Positions 9,306 through 17,282 of a DNA stretch of 64,000 bases are shown here, piece after piece. The stretch comes from Paroceanicella profunda (GTDB taxonomy: Bacteria; Pseudomonadota; Alphaproteobacteria; Rhodobacterales; Rhodobacteraceae). Positions within the stretch are counted from its first letter, which is position 1. Every line of letters starts with the position of its first letter. A model generated the notes under the pieces. The model was not told where the DNA came from and ran no database searches. It was given only the letters and a program-made list of their open reading frames with translations. The stretch spans positions 1 through 64,000 of the forward strand of contig NZ_CP040820.1 of NCBI RefSeq assembly GCF_005887635.2, given 5' to 3'. The position numbers were made by a program, and so were the translations under genes.

Positions 9306-10266
9306 CACCGTTCTCGACGTCTCCGACCTCCGGGTCGAGTTTCCCACCCGCCGCGGCCTGCTCACCGCGGTCGACGGCATCTCGCTCACCATCCGCCGGG
9401 GCGAGATCCTCGGCGTGGTGGGCGAGAGCGGCGCCGGCAAGTCGATGACCGGCATGGCCATCCTCGGCCTGCTCGAGCCGCCGGGCCGTATCGCGGGCGG
9501 CGAGATCCGCCTCTCCGGCACCCGCATCGACGGCCTGCCCGAGCGCGAGATGCGGCGCATCCGCGGCCGGCGCATCGGCGCCATCTTCCAGGACCCGCTC
9601 ACCTCGCTCAACCCGCTGTTCCGCGTGGGCGACCAGCTCACCGAGACCATCCGCCTGCACACCGACCTCTCCCGCGCCGCCGCCCGGGCCCGCGCGCTGG
9701 AGCTGATGCGCGAGGTCGGCATCCCCGCGGCCGAGGAGCGGATCGACAGCTACCCCCACCAGTTCTCGGGCGGCATGCGCCAGCGCATCGTCATCGCCCT
9801 CGCGCTGAGCGCCGAGCCCGAGCTGATCGTGGCCGACGAGCCCACCACCGCGCTCGACGTCTCCATCCAGGCCCAGGTCACGGCGCTGCTGAAACGCCTG
9901 TGCCGCGAGCGCGGCACCGCGGTGATGCTGGTCACCCACGACATGGGCGTGATCGCCGAAACCGCCGACCGCGTGGCGGTGATCTACGCCGGCCGCCTCG
10001 CCGAGACCGGCCCCGTCGAGCAGGTGATCCGCCGCCCCGCGCACCCCTACACCCGCGGCCTGATGGGCGCGATCCCCGGCCTGCGCCACGACGTGGACGA
10101 GCTCGCGATGATCCCCGGCGCCATGCCCCGGCTCGACGCCATTCCCCCCGGCTGCGCCTTCAACCCGCGCTGCGCCCACGCCGGCCCCCGCTGCCGCCGC
10201 GAAACCCCCCGCCTCACCGGCCCCGGCGCCGCCTGCTTCCTCGCCCGCGAGGAGGCCCTGGCATGA
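9298..10266 (+). CDS. ABC transporter ATP-binding protein, DppD/OppD type
   Basis: First ATPase of the importer, 322 residues. Walker A is [11 protein letters not shown], the signature is [15 protein letters not shown], and Walker B is [13 protein letters not shown], followed by the H-loop VTHDMG. The C-terminal oligopeptide-transporter extension carries the Cys pattern [14 protein letters not shown]...C of the OppD/DppD family. It starts at ATG 9298, overlapping the amidohydrolase stop. Energises the permease pair encoded upstream. Confidence 0.93.
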   Translation: MSDTVLDVSDLRVEFPTRRGLLTAVDGISLTIRRGEILGVVGESGAGKSMTGMAILGLLEPPGRIAGGEIRLSGTRIDGLPEREMRRIRGRRIGAIFQDPLTSLNPLFRVGDQLTETIRLHTDLSRAAARARALELMREVGIPAAEERIDSYPHQFSGGMRQRIVIALALSAEPELIVADEPTTALDVSIQAQVTALLKRLCRERGTAVMLVTHDMGVIAETADRVAVIYAGRLAETGPVEQVIRRPAHPYTRGLMGAIPGLRHDVDELAMIPGAMPRLDAIPPGCAFNPRCAHAGPRCRRETPRLTGPGAACFLAREEALA

Positions 10267-10598
10267 CCCGCCCCGGCACGCCCGGAGCCCGACCCGGCAC
10301 TTCCGCCGCGCCGGCCGTCGCGTCCGCGCATCCCGCACCGCGCCCTGTCGGACGCCCGTCGCCCCTTCAGGTGCCGCCCGGTCGCCGAACCGCAGGCACA
10401 CGCCGTGCCGCCCGGCCCCTGCACGTCCCGCCCTTGGGGCCAGGCCGGCGCCCGCCGCATCCCGGCACCGGCGGCGCCGACCCCCGAGCAAGGCCGGTCC
10501 CCGGCCTGCCCTCGCCCCGCGCCGCCTCCCGCCGGGGCAGGGGTCTCCGCCTCTCTCTCCGCGCCCCCCTCCGGCCCCGAAAGGACCTCCCGGCATGA
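10263..10598 (+). other. low-complexity spacer with a 111-codon ORF coupled to both ATPase genes
   Basis: The two ATPase genes, normally adjacent, are separated by 328 bp of Pro/Arg/Gly-coding GC-rich DNA. An ORF begins with ATGA over the stop of the first ATPase and ends with a TGA overlapping the ATG of the second (ATGA again), so the spacer is bridged by one open frame ([14 protein letters not shown]...RKDLPA). The protein has no recognisable domain. It may be an untranslated insertion, or a coupling peptide that carries ribosomes to the next gene. Confidence 0.45.
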
Positions 10599-11551
10599 GC
10601 ACTCCCATCCTCGAGGTCGACGCGCTGGAGCGGCGCTTCGACGTCTCCGCCCCCTGGCTCAACCGGCTGATCGAGCGCAAGCCGCGCCGCAGCCTGCGCG
10701 CGGTCGACGGCATCGATTTCACCATCCGCCGCGGCGAGACCCTGGCCCTCGTGGGCGAGAGCGGCTGCGGCAAGAGCACCGTGGCCCGGCTGGTCACCGG
10801 GCTCTACCCGCCCTCGGGCGGCGCCGTGCGCTTCCACGGCGACGCGACGCGCATGCAGATGATCTTCCAGGACCCGTTCGCCAGCCTCAACCCGCGCTGG
10901 CGCGTCGGCCGCATCGTGGCCGAGCCGCTGGTCACCCTGCGCCCCGGCACGCCGGCGGCGCAGGTGCGCGCGCGGGTGGAGGAACTGCTCGCCACCGTCG
11001 GCCTCGCCGCCTCCGACGCGGCGCGCTACCCGCACGAGTTCTCCGGCGGCCAGCGCCAGCGCATCTCCATCGCGCGCGCGCTGGCCGGCGAGCCGGAGTT
11101 CCTGGTGTGCGACGAGCCCACCTCGGCGCTCGATGTCTCGGTGCAGGCGCAGGTGCTCAACCTGATGAAGCGGCTGCAGCGCGAGCTCGGCCTCACCTAT
11201 CTCTTCATCAGCCACGACCTCTCGGTGGTGCGCCACATGGCCGACACGATCGCGGTGATGTACCTGGGCCGGATCGTCGAGATCCAGCCCACGGCCGATC
11301 TCTTCGCCCGGCCGCTGCACCCCTACACGCGCCTCCTGCTCGAGACGATCCCCGACCTCGAGGCCCCGAAGCGCGACCGCGCGCCGATGGCAGGCGAGGT
11401 GCCGAGCCCCATCGCGCCGCCACCCGGCTGCGCCTTCCACCCGCGCTGCCCGCTCGCCCACGAGCGCTGCCGCACCGAGCGCCCCGCCCGCGACGCCCGC
11501 CTGCGCGAGGGCCGTGTCGCCTGTTTCGCCGCCGAGAGGGAGAGCCACTGA
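10595..11551 (+). CDS. ABC transporter ATP-binding protein, DppF/OppF type
   Basis: Second ATPase of the importer, 318 residues. Walker A is [12 protein letters not shown], the Q-loop region is [16 protein letters not shown], the signature is [15 protein letters not shown], Walker B is [13 protein letters not shown], and the H-loop is ISHDLS. The C-terminal OppF extension has [16 protein letters not shown] purine-rich GAAAGGA lies upstream of the ATG. Its stop and the deaminase start share one base (TGATG). Confidence 0.93.
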   Translation: MSTPILEVDALERRFDVSAPWLNRLIERKPRRSLRAVDGIDFTIRRGETLALVGESGCGKSTVARLVTGLYPPSGGAVRFHGDATRMQMIFQDPFASLNPRWRVGRIVAEPLVTLRPGTPAAQVRARVEELLATVGLAASDAARYPHEFSGGQRQRISIARALAGEPEFLVCDEPTSALDVSVQAQVLNLMKRLQRELGLTYLFISHDLSVVRHMADTIAVMYLGRIVEIQPTADLFARPLHPYTRLLLETIPDLEAPKRDRAPMAGEVPSPIAPPPGCAFHPRCPLAHERCRTERPARDARLREGRVACFAAERESH

Positions 11552-12039
11552 TGTACGACGAGACCTTCATGCGCCGCGCCATCGCGATATCCGCCCAGGC
11601 GCTCACCACCCCCGGCACCGAGCCCTTCGGCGCCGTGATCGTGCGCGACGGGGTGATCGTGGGCGAGGGGCTCAACCGCTCGGTCGCCCGCCTCGACCCC
11701 ACCTCGCACGGCGAGACCGAGGCGATCCGCGACGCCTGCCGCCGGCTCGGCACCGTGTCGCTCGCCGGCTGCGACCTCTACACCAGCGCCGAGCCCTGCG
11801 CGCTCTGCGTGGCGGCGATGGCCATCGCCGGCATCGCGAGGCTCTACTACGCAGCCGACCAGGGCGACTGCGGCGCCCATCTCGGCGCCCTGCCGCCCGA
11901 AACGCGCCACCCCATCGACACTGCCCTCCTGCGCGCCGAATGCGCCGCCCCGGTGGAGGCCCGCGTGATGCCCGCCGAACAGCACCTCGCCGAAGACGCC
12001 GCCGCCATCCTCGCCGACTGGGCCGCAAGCCGGCGCTGA
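11551..12039 (+). CDS. nucleoside/base deaminase, CMP/dCMP deaminase zinc-binding family
   Basis: A 162-residue cytoplasmic zinc deaminase of the CDA fold, closest in style to guanine deaminase/TadA-like stand-alone enzymes. The zinc and catalytic residues are H53-x-E55 (SHGETEAI) and C83-x-x-C86 (AEPCALC). Last gene of the 2887-12039 operon. Together with the two amidohydrolases it implies that the imported compound is an aminated heterocycle or similar molecule that loses ammonia. Substrate unknown. Confidence 0.87.
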   Translation: MYDETFMRRAIAISAQALTTPGTEPFGAVIVRDGVIVGEGLNRSVARLDPTSHGETEAIRDACRRLGTVSLAGCDLYTSAEPCALCVAAMAIAGIARLYYAADQGDCGAHLGALPPETRHPIDTALLRAECAAPVEARVMPAEQHLAEDAAAILADWAASRR

Positions 12040-12098
12040 GGCCGGGCCCGCCTCCCTCCCCGCGCCGCGCGCGAAGGGGAAGGCCTGCCCAAGGGCGC

Positions 12099-12115
12099 CC
12101 GCCCCGCCGGGGCGG
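12099..12115 (+). terminator. hairpin after the ABC/deaminase operon
   Basis: A perfect 7-bp stem (CCGCCCC / GGGGCGG) with a 3-nt loop lies 60 bp after the deaminase stop and before the TetR operators. There is no T tract. Terminator role inferred from position. Confidence 0.45.
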
Positions 12116-12131
12116 AGCCCGAACATTCCGC

Positions 12132-12189
12132 GTCACTCAAGATGACACGGATTGACGGCGCGCTGATTCTGCGTCACAAACAGTGACGC
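12132..12189. promoter_or_regulatory. two operator-like palindromes upstream of tetR-type gene
   Basis: GCGTCACAAACAGTGACGC at 12171-12189 is a perfect inverted repeat (7-bp arms, 5-nt centre). A second copy, GTCACTCAAGATGAC at 12132-12146, shares the GTCA...TGAC half-sites. The pair sits just upstream of the TetR start (12207), as expected for autorepression of the tetR-cupin pair. Confidence 0.7.
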
Positions 12190-12206
12190 CAATTCGGAGG
12201 CACTGC

Positions 12207-12848
12207 GTGACGACGACCAGGACATACAACAGCCCCCTGCGGGACGAGAAGGCGCGGGCCACGCGGGAGGCGATCCTCCAGGCGCTCTACGAGCTGATGA
12301 ACGGCGCCGAGGAGACCGCAGAGATCGGTATGGATGCCATCGCCGAGCGGGCCGGCATCCGGAAGCGGACGATCTTCCGCCATTTCTCGACCAAGGAAGA
12401 GCTTTTCGCCGCGTTCTGGCCGTGGCTGAACGCGCGGATCGGCGCCTCCGTGTCGCCGCGCGCGCCGCGCGACGTCATCGACGGCCCGCGGCAGGCCTTC
12501 CCGCTCTTCGAGGCGCATGACGCCGCCATGCGCGCCGCGCTTCACACGAGGACCGGTCGCGAGATGCGCATGGGCACCGTGGAGGCCCGGCGCCTCCACT
12601 TCGCCAATGCCCTCGCGCCCGTCTGCGCCTCCCTGGCGCCGGAGGAGGCCCGCAGGGTCACGGCCCTGGCGCATCTGCTCTACTCGGCCTCCGCCTGGGA
12701 GGTCCTGAAGGATTACGGCGGTCTTTCCGGTGCCCAGGCCGGAGAGGCCGCGTCCTGGGCGCTCGAGGTGATCCTGTCCGCGGTCACGAAGGGCGAAATC
12801 CGCGCGGACGTTGCATCGCAGCGAAAGGATGAACGCGATGAAGCTTGA
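12207..12848 (+). CDS. TetR/AcrR family transcriptional regulator
   Basis: A 213-residue repressor. The N-terminal helix-turn-helix runs through residues about 20-65 (ARATREAILQALYEL, then MDAIAERAGIRKRTIFRHFSTKEELFAAFW), and the remaining helices are the ligand domain. The GTG at 12207 is preferred because GGAGG lies 6 bases upstream, although the frame is open from a GTG at 12183. The gene overlaps the cupin gene by 11 bp, and two palindromes upstream suggest autoregulation. The inducer is unknown. Confidence 0.88.
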   Translation: MTTTRTYNSPLRDEKARATREAILQALYELMNGAEETAEIGMDAIAERAGIRKRTIFRHFSTKEELFAAFWPWLNARIGASVSPRAPRDVIDGPRQAFPLFEAHDAAMRAALHTRTGREMRMGTVEARRLHFANALAPVCASLAPEEARRVTALAHLLYSASAWEVLKDYGGLSGAQAGEAASWALEVILSAVTKGEIRADVASQRKDERDEA

Positions 12849-13293
12849 CCTGAATGCCACCACGGGCGCCGACACCATCTGGGTCGTCGGTGACCGCATC
12901 CGGTTCCTCGGCGGCCTGCCGGCCGCCAATTCGGAACTGATCGAGGTCGATGTGCCGCCGGGCTCGGGCACACCGCCGCACTGCCACGCCTCCGCGGAGA
13001 TGTTCTACATCCTCTCGGGCGAACTGACGGTGCGCGACTTCCCGGACGCGGGGCAGCCGCCCTCCGTGGTCGTGGCGAAGCCGGGCGATGCGGTCACCAT
13101 CGCCTCGGGCAGGGCGCACAACTACAGCAACGAGGGCGAGAGGCCGGTGAAGATGCTCGTGCTCATCGAGCCCTCCATGATCGCCTTCTTCCGGGAGGCC
13201 GGCACCGCCGAGCCGCAGGCGGAACCCGATCTCGCACGCCTTGGCGCGGCCATGCAGCGCCACGGCATCGACCTGATCGGCATGGCCGCCTGA
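12838..13293 (+). CDS. cupin domain-containing protein
   Basis: A small single-cupin protein of 151 residues. The metal-binding motif is H48, H50 and E54 in PPHCHASAEMFYILSGEL, with H94 in GRAHNYSNEG. Such proteins can be dioxygenases, isomerases or ligand-binding proteins. Nothing here fixes the reaction. ATG 12838 was chosen because GAAAGG lies 9 bases upstream. ATG 12829 is possible. Translationally linked to the TetR gene, so probably the repressor's main target. Confidence 0.82.
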   Translation: MKLDLNATTGADTIWVVGDRIRFLGGLPAANSELIEVDVPPGSGTPPHCHASAEMFYILSGELTVRDFPDAGQPPSVVVAKPGDAVTIASGRAHNYSNEGERPVKMLVLIEPSMIAFFREAGTAEPQAEPDLARLGAAMQRHGIDLIGMAA

Positions 13294-13322
13294 GCGGCTG
13301 CAAGCGAAGGGCTCCGGCCGCG

Positions 13323-13889
13323 TCAGTCAGGCGCGGCCGGTGGCTGGCGCAGTCGGAGCAGGGCCTCGTGCGGCTGATCCACCGCGAACCAGGCGGACGC
13401 ATCGACCGGTTCCGGATCCGGGTTCCCGGCCACGATGAAGTGGAAGGAGGCACCGTCCGGGATGCGCCTGTGGTCGAGGTCGAGCGTCATCGCCCGGGGC
13501 GCGAACTCCACGACAAGGGTTTCGGCAAAGCCCATGCCGGGATAACGGGCATCCAGCGCCAGGCTGTCCTGCGTTCCGATGACGACGAGGTTCCCCCCGT
13601 CGCTCCACTCCTGTGCGTCGAGGCACTCACCGGTGCAGGGGCTCGCGATGGCCGGGGTCTCCAGCTCCAGATGCAGCCGGATGGTCCGCACCTCCCTCTC
13701 CGGCGCGATCCGCAGCAGCACCGCGGTGCAGGCCGAGGTGCTCATTCCCGGCGGGAGCCTCGGCGCGAAGGCCAGGGCGCGCAGCGACAGGTCAGCCTCG
13801 ACAAGGGACGGCCCGGTCACCCGCGCCCCGATCGACAAGGCCCCGATCCGCGTGGGCAGAACAAGGCTCTGATGCAATTCGCTCACCAT
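13323..13889 (-). CDS. conserved-looking hypothetical protein
   Basis: A 188-residue protein I do not recognise. It starts at MVSELHQSLVLPTRIG, with a GGAG ribosome-binding sequence just upstream. The frame continues further up without support. It is predicted soluble, with alternating strand-like segments (AVLLRIAPEREVRTIRLHLEL, FAETLVVEFAPRAMTLDLD) suggesting an all-beta fold. Two Cys lie close together in SPCTGECLDAQEW. It converges on the cupin gene with 29 bp between stops. No operon partner is evident. Confidence 0.65.
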   Translation of the reverse strand: MVSELHQSLVLPTRIGALSIGARVTGPSLVEADLSLRALAFAPRLPPGMSTSACTAVLLRIAPEREVRTIRLHLELETPAIASPCTGECLDAQEWSDGGNLVVIGTQDSLALDARYPGMGFAETLVVEFAPRAMTLDLDHRRIPDGASFHFIVAGNPDPEPVDASAWFAVDQPHEALLRLRQPPAAPD

Positions 13890-14067
13890 CTCCGCTCCGT
13901 CCCGGCGCTGCCCCTGCGCGCAGTCTCGGCGAGATGGCGATCCCCTGCAACCGGATCGAAGCCGCCGCGCGCGGCCTCCGGAGCAGCCGCCCGAGGCCAT
14001 CACGCCCGCCACCCCGGCGGCGCCGGCGCCTCCGCCCCGCGCCCGGCCGCGTGGGGCGGGGCGCCGC

Positions 14068-14991
14068 TCAGCCCCGGGTGTCCACCTCCACGGCGGCCTT
14101 GTAGAGCGCGCGGATCTGCCGGGTCACCGGGCCGGCGCCGCCCGAGCCGATCTGCCGGCCGTCGATCTCGGCCACCGGGGTCTGGGCGCCGAAGGTGCCG
14201 GTGAGGAAGGCCTCCTCGGCCCCGTAGGTCTCCACCAGCGAAAAGTTCTTCTCCCGCACCGGGATGCCGTTCGCCCGGCACAGCTCGATCACCTTGGCCC
14301 GCGTCACGCCGTTCATGCAGTAGTCGCCCGTCGAGGTCCACACCTCGCCCCGGCGCACGATGAAGAAGTTGCAGGCGTTGGTGGTGTTCACGAAGCCATG
14401 CGGGTCGAGCATCAGCGCCTCGTCGGCGCCGGCCTGCTCGGCCTGCAGGCAGGCGATCACGCAGTTGAGCTTGGAATGGCTGTTGTACTTCGCGTCCTGG
14501 CTCATCGGCAGGCCGCGCACCTGCGGCACGGTGGCGAGGCGGATGCCCCGCTCGGCCAGCCGGTCCACCGGCTTCGAATGCTCCATGATGATCACAAGCG
14601 TCGGGCCGGAGCGCGACAGCGAGGGGTGCTGGAAGGGCTTCACCTTCACGCCCCGGGTCAGCATCAGCCGGCAGTGCACGTCATGGGTCATGCCATTGGC
14701 CTGCGCGGTCATCGTGAGCGCCTCGAGCAGCCCGGCGCGGTCGGTGCCGGGGTCGAGGGCCACCGCCTTGCAGGCCTCGAAGAACCGGTCCATGTGCTCC
14801 TCGAAGAAGGCCCAGCGGCCGTTGCAGAGCCGCATCCCCTCCCACATCCCGTCGCCCAGCAGGAAGCCGCTGTCATAGACCGAGACCATCGCCGCGTCGC
14901 GGTGCTTCAGCGCGCCGTTCACGTAGATGAGGATGTCGCGGTTGCGCGGGTCGTCCTCGGCGTCATGGGTGGTGTGGGTGTCCTCGGTCAT
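14068..14991 (-). CDS. class IV aminotransferase (D-amino-acid/branched-chain type)
   Basis: A 307-residue PLP enzyme of fold type IV. The catalytic Lys is K168 in SQDAKYNSHSKLN, which aligns with the DIKSLNLL segment of D-alanine aminotransferase. Other signs are DSGFLLGDGMWEG near the N-terminus, the phosphate-binding NTTNACNFFIV loop, and GTFGAQTPVAEIDGRQIG at the end. It transfers amino groups between an amino acid and a keto acid. Its stereochemistry cannot be told from the sequence. It is divergent from the GntR-enolase-amino-acid transporter operon and shares its operator region, so it probably belongs to the same amino-acid pathway. Confidence 0.87.
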   Translation of the reverse strand: MTEDTHTTHDAEDDPRNRDILIYVNGALKHRDAAMVSVYDSGFLLGDGMWEGMRLCNGRWAFFEEHMDRFFEACKAVALDPGTDRAGLLEALTMTAQANGMTHDVHCRLMLTRGVKVKPFQHPSLSRSGPTLVIIMEHSKPVDRLAERGIRLATVPQVRGLPMSQDAKYNSHSKLNCVIACLQAEQAGADEALMLDPHGFVNTTNACNFFIVRRGEVWTSTGDYCMNGVTRAKVIELCRANGIPVREKNFSLVETYGAEEAFLTGTFGAQTPVAEIDGRQIGSGGAGPVTRQIRALYKAAVEVDTRG

Positions 14992-15013
14992 CGGCGGCTC
15001 CTCCTGCTTTCGG

Positions 15014-15054
15014 GTGTCGACACCCTGTCCACAATGTGCTTACCTTGTCGACAG
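15014..15054. promoter_or_regulatory. three tandem GntR operator-like sites (NTGTCSACAN)
   Basis: GTGTCGACAC (15014-15023), CTGTCCACAA (15025-15034) and TTGTCGACAG (15045-15054) are three copies of one 10-bp palindrome in the space between the divergent aminotransferase and GntR genes. The arrangement fits an FCD-GntR repressor controlling both directions. Assignment to the adjacent regulator is inference. Confidence 0.78.
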
Positions 15055-15076
15055 CGAGACGACAAGAAGGTGAGCG

Positions 15077-15817
15077 ATGCCGACCGAGGACAGTGACAGG
15101 GCCAAGCGCGGCGGCTCCGCCGGCCGGGTGCACGAGACGCTGCGGCGCGAGATCCTCGCGCTCGCCCTGCGCCCGGGCACGCCGCTCGACGAAACCCAGC
15201 TCTCCCAGCGCTTCGGCCTCTCACGCTCGCCGGTGCGCGAGGCGCTGAGCCGGCTGCTCGCCGAGCGGCTGGTGGAGATGTTGCCCAACCGCTCCACCAT
15301 CGTGGCGCCGATCGACCTCGCGGGTTTCCCCCGCTTCGTGGAGGCGCTGGACCTGCAGCAGCGATTCGCCACCCGGCTCGCCGCCCGCCACCGCTCCGAC
15401 GCAGACCTCGACCGGCTGCGCGCCTGCGCCGCGCGCTTCGACGAGACCGTGCAGGGCTACCAGCCGCTGGAGATGTCGCAGGCCAATTACGATTTCCACA
15501 TCGCCGTGGCCGAGGCGGGGCAGAACCCCTGGGTCACCCGGCAGTACGGCGAACTGCTCAACGAGGCCCGGCGCCTGCTGCACCTGCATTTCGAGTTCCT
15601 GCTGCAGGTGGACCGCACCCAGGTGCTCAACAACCAGCACACCGACATCATCGAGGCCATCGCCGCGCGTGACGCCGAGGCGGCCGACGCCCTCGCCCAT
15701 GCCCATACCATGCATTTCCAGACCCGCTTCCTGAAGGCCCTGCACCACACGCCGGACGCGGAATTCACCATCGAGTTCCTCGCCGAACGCAGCGCCCGGC
15801 GGGAGACCGGAGCATGA
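15077..15817 (+). CDS. GntR family transcriptional regulator (FCD domain)
   Basis: A 246-residue regulator. The winged helix is in residues about 15-80 (VHETLRREILALALRPGTPL, LSQRFGLSRSPVREALSRLLAERLVEM). The FCD domain follows, with a probable metal site in NYDFHIAVAEAGQNPW and an NNQHTDIIEAI His. Divergent from the class IV aminotransferase and upstream of the enolase-superfamily and amino-acid transport genes. Three NTGTCSACAN palindromes in front of it are the likely binding sites. A ribosome-binding site (AAGAAGGTGAG) precedes the ATG. Confidence 0.92.
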   Translation: MPTEDSDRAKRGGSAGRVHETLRREILALALRPGTPLDETQLSQRFGLSRSPVREALSRLLAERLVEMLPNRSTIVAPIDLAGFPRFVEALDLQQRFATRLAARHRSDADLDRLRACAARFDETVQGYQPLEMSQANYDFHIAVAEAGQNPWVTRQYGELLNEARRLLHLHFEFLLQVDRTQVLNNQHTDIIEAIAARDAEAADALAHAHTMHFQTRFLKALHHTPDAEFTIEFLAERSARRETGA

Positions 15818-16089
15818 GCGCCGCGCGCCCCTCCGGCACCTGCCCGGTCATCCCGGTGCCGGCCGGCCGCCACGCCCGGGCCCGGAGCGCGGTGTCCGCA
15901 TCGGGCGCAGCCTGCCGCGAGCGCCCCGTCTCCGCCCTGCCGGAGCGTGGCGGCCGGCCCGCTGCGGCGGCGGTCCCGCCGCTTGCCGCCGGCCGGGGCC
16001 GGGCCGGCGCGGTGTCCGGCCGCGCCTTGCGGAGCCGCGCCCGCTCGGGCCCGTCGCGGCCAGCCCTGCGCCGGAGTGCCCGGCCATGA
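15814..16089 (+). other. low-complexity spacer with a 91-codon ORF coupled to both neighbours
   Basis: Between the GntR gene and the enolase-superfamily gene lies 268 bp of Ala/Arg/Pro-coding GC-rich DNA. An ORF starts as ATGA over the GntR stop and ends with a TGA overlapping the ATG of the next gene. This is the same double-overlap arrangement as at 10263-10598. No domain is recognisable. It is unclear whether it is translated. Confidence 0.45.
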
Positions 16090-17282
16090 GCATCGCGCGG
16101 GTCACCGTCTCCACCCATTGCAACGACCTCGGCGGCCGGGCCTGGAACCCGGCCCTGGTCTGGACGCGCAAATACGCCGTCTTCGTCGAGCTCACCGATG
16201 ACGCGGGCCGCACCGGCCTCGGCGAATGCTGGTGCTTCGACGCAGCGCCCGACACGCTCACCGCCTTCCTGCGCACTGAGGTGGCCCCGGGCCTCACCGG
16301 GCTCACGCCGGAGGCGCTCGCGGCCCATCTCGCCGCCCTGCGCCGCCGCGCCACGCTCACCGCCCGGCACGGGCTCTTGGAAAGCGCGCTCTCGGGCGTG
16401 GAATTCGCCGCCGCCGACCTCGCGGCACAGGCCGCCGGCCTGCCCCTGTGGCGCAGCCTGAACCCCCGCGGGCCGGGGCATGCCCGGCTCTATGCTTCCG
16501 GCGGGCTCTACGGGCCAGACAAGGGGCCCGAGGCGCTCGCCGCCGAGATGGCCGGCATGGCCGCCGCGGGCTTCGACATCGTGAAGATGAAGGTGGGTGG
16601 CCTCGCCCCCGCGGCGGATCTCGAGCGCGTGCAGGCGGTGCTCGAAGCCCTGCCGCCCGCCACCCGGCTCATCATCGACGGCGTCTACACCCATGACGCA
16701 GCCTCCGCGCTCGCCCTCTGGCGCGCCCTGCCGGCGGAGCGGATGGAGGCCTTCCAGTCTCCCGTCCCCGCCGCCGACCATGCCGGCATGCGCCGCCTCA
16801 CCGCCGAAGGCGTGCCGGTGATGGCGGTGGAGGCGGAATACCGCCCCGAGATCCACGAGACGCTGATCGAGACCCGCGCCGTCCGCTTCCTGCAGGTGGC
16901 CCCGATCGCCTGCGGCGGCCCGTCCCGGGTGCTGGCCCTCGCCGGGCGGCTGCGCGGCACCGGCATCGCGCTGTCGCTCGAGGTCTCCTCTACCGCGGTC
17001 GCCACGCTGGCCGCCGCCCATCTCGCCGCCGCCTGCGAGGCCGTGGCGCATGTGGAGTTCCACACCCTCCACCAGGTGTTCTTCGACATGCTTCCCGCCG
17101 AATGGGCCCCGCAAGCCCCGGGCGGCGCGCTCTTTTCCGGCTATCGGAACGGCCTGCGCGCCCTGCCGGAACGCCCCGGCCTCGGCCTCGCGCTGCGCGC
17201 CGGCGCGGCCGACCCCGCCTTCACCCTTTCACGAACCGGCCCGCAGACGGCCGGCACCCCCGACAAGGAGATCTCCCGATGA
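16086..17282 (+). CDS. enolase superfamily (mandelate racemase/muconate lactonizing) enzyme
   Basis: A 398-residue two-domain enzyme: an N-terminal capping domain, then a TIM barrel. The barrel has the K-x-K catalytic motif at K167/K169 (DIVKMKVGG) and metal-binding acids in LIIDGVYTHD and AVEAEYRP. It probably abstracts a proton next to a carboxylate, for racemisation, epimerisation or dehydration of an acid or amino-acid derivative. A histidine general base typical of the mandelate racemase group is not obvious in the SLEVSSTAVATLA region, so a Lys-based racemase is more likely. It is followed directly by an amino-acid ABC transporter and overlaps its binding-protein gene by ATGA. Confidence 0.85.
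   Translation: MSIARVTVSTHCNDLGGRAWNPALVWTRKYAVFVELTDDAGRTGLGECWCFDAAPDTLTAFLRTEVAPGLTGLTPEALAAHLAALRRRATLTARHGLLESALSGVEFAAADLAAQAAGLPLWRSLNPRGPGHARLYASGGLYGPDKGPEALAAEMAGMAAAGFDIVKMKVGGLAPAADLERVQAVLEALPPATRLIIDGVYTHDAASALALWRALPAERMEAFQSPVPAADHAGMRRLTAEGVPVMAVEAEYRPEIHETLIETRAVRFLQVAPIACGGPSRVLALAGRLRGTGIALSLEVSSTAVATLAAAHLAAACEAVAHVEFHTLHQVFFDMLPAEWAPQAPGGALFSGYRNGLRALPERPGLGLALRAGAADPAFTLSRTGPQTAGTPDKEISR

Noticed and set aside
7710..9722. 670-codon minus-strand open frame
   Set aside because: Antisense shadow of the amidohydrolase and ATPase genes, which have clear motifs on the plus strand.
13890..14012. N-terminal extension of the unknown protein at 13323
   Set aside because: The added 41 residues are Arg/Gly-rich filler, while a GGAG box directly supports the start at 13889.
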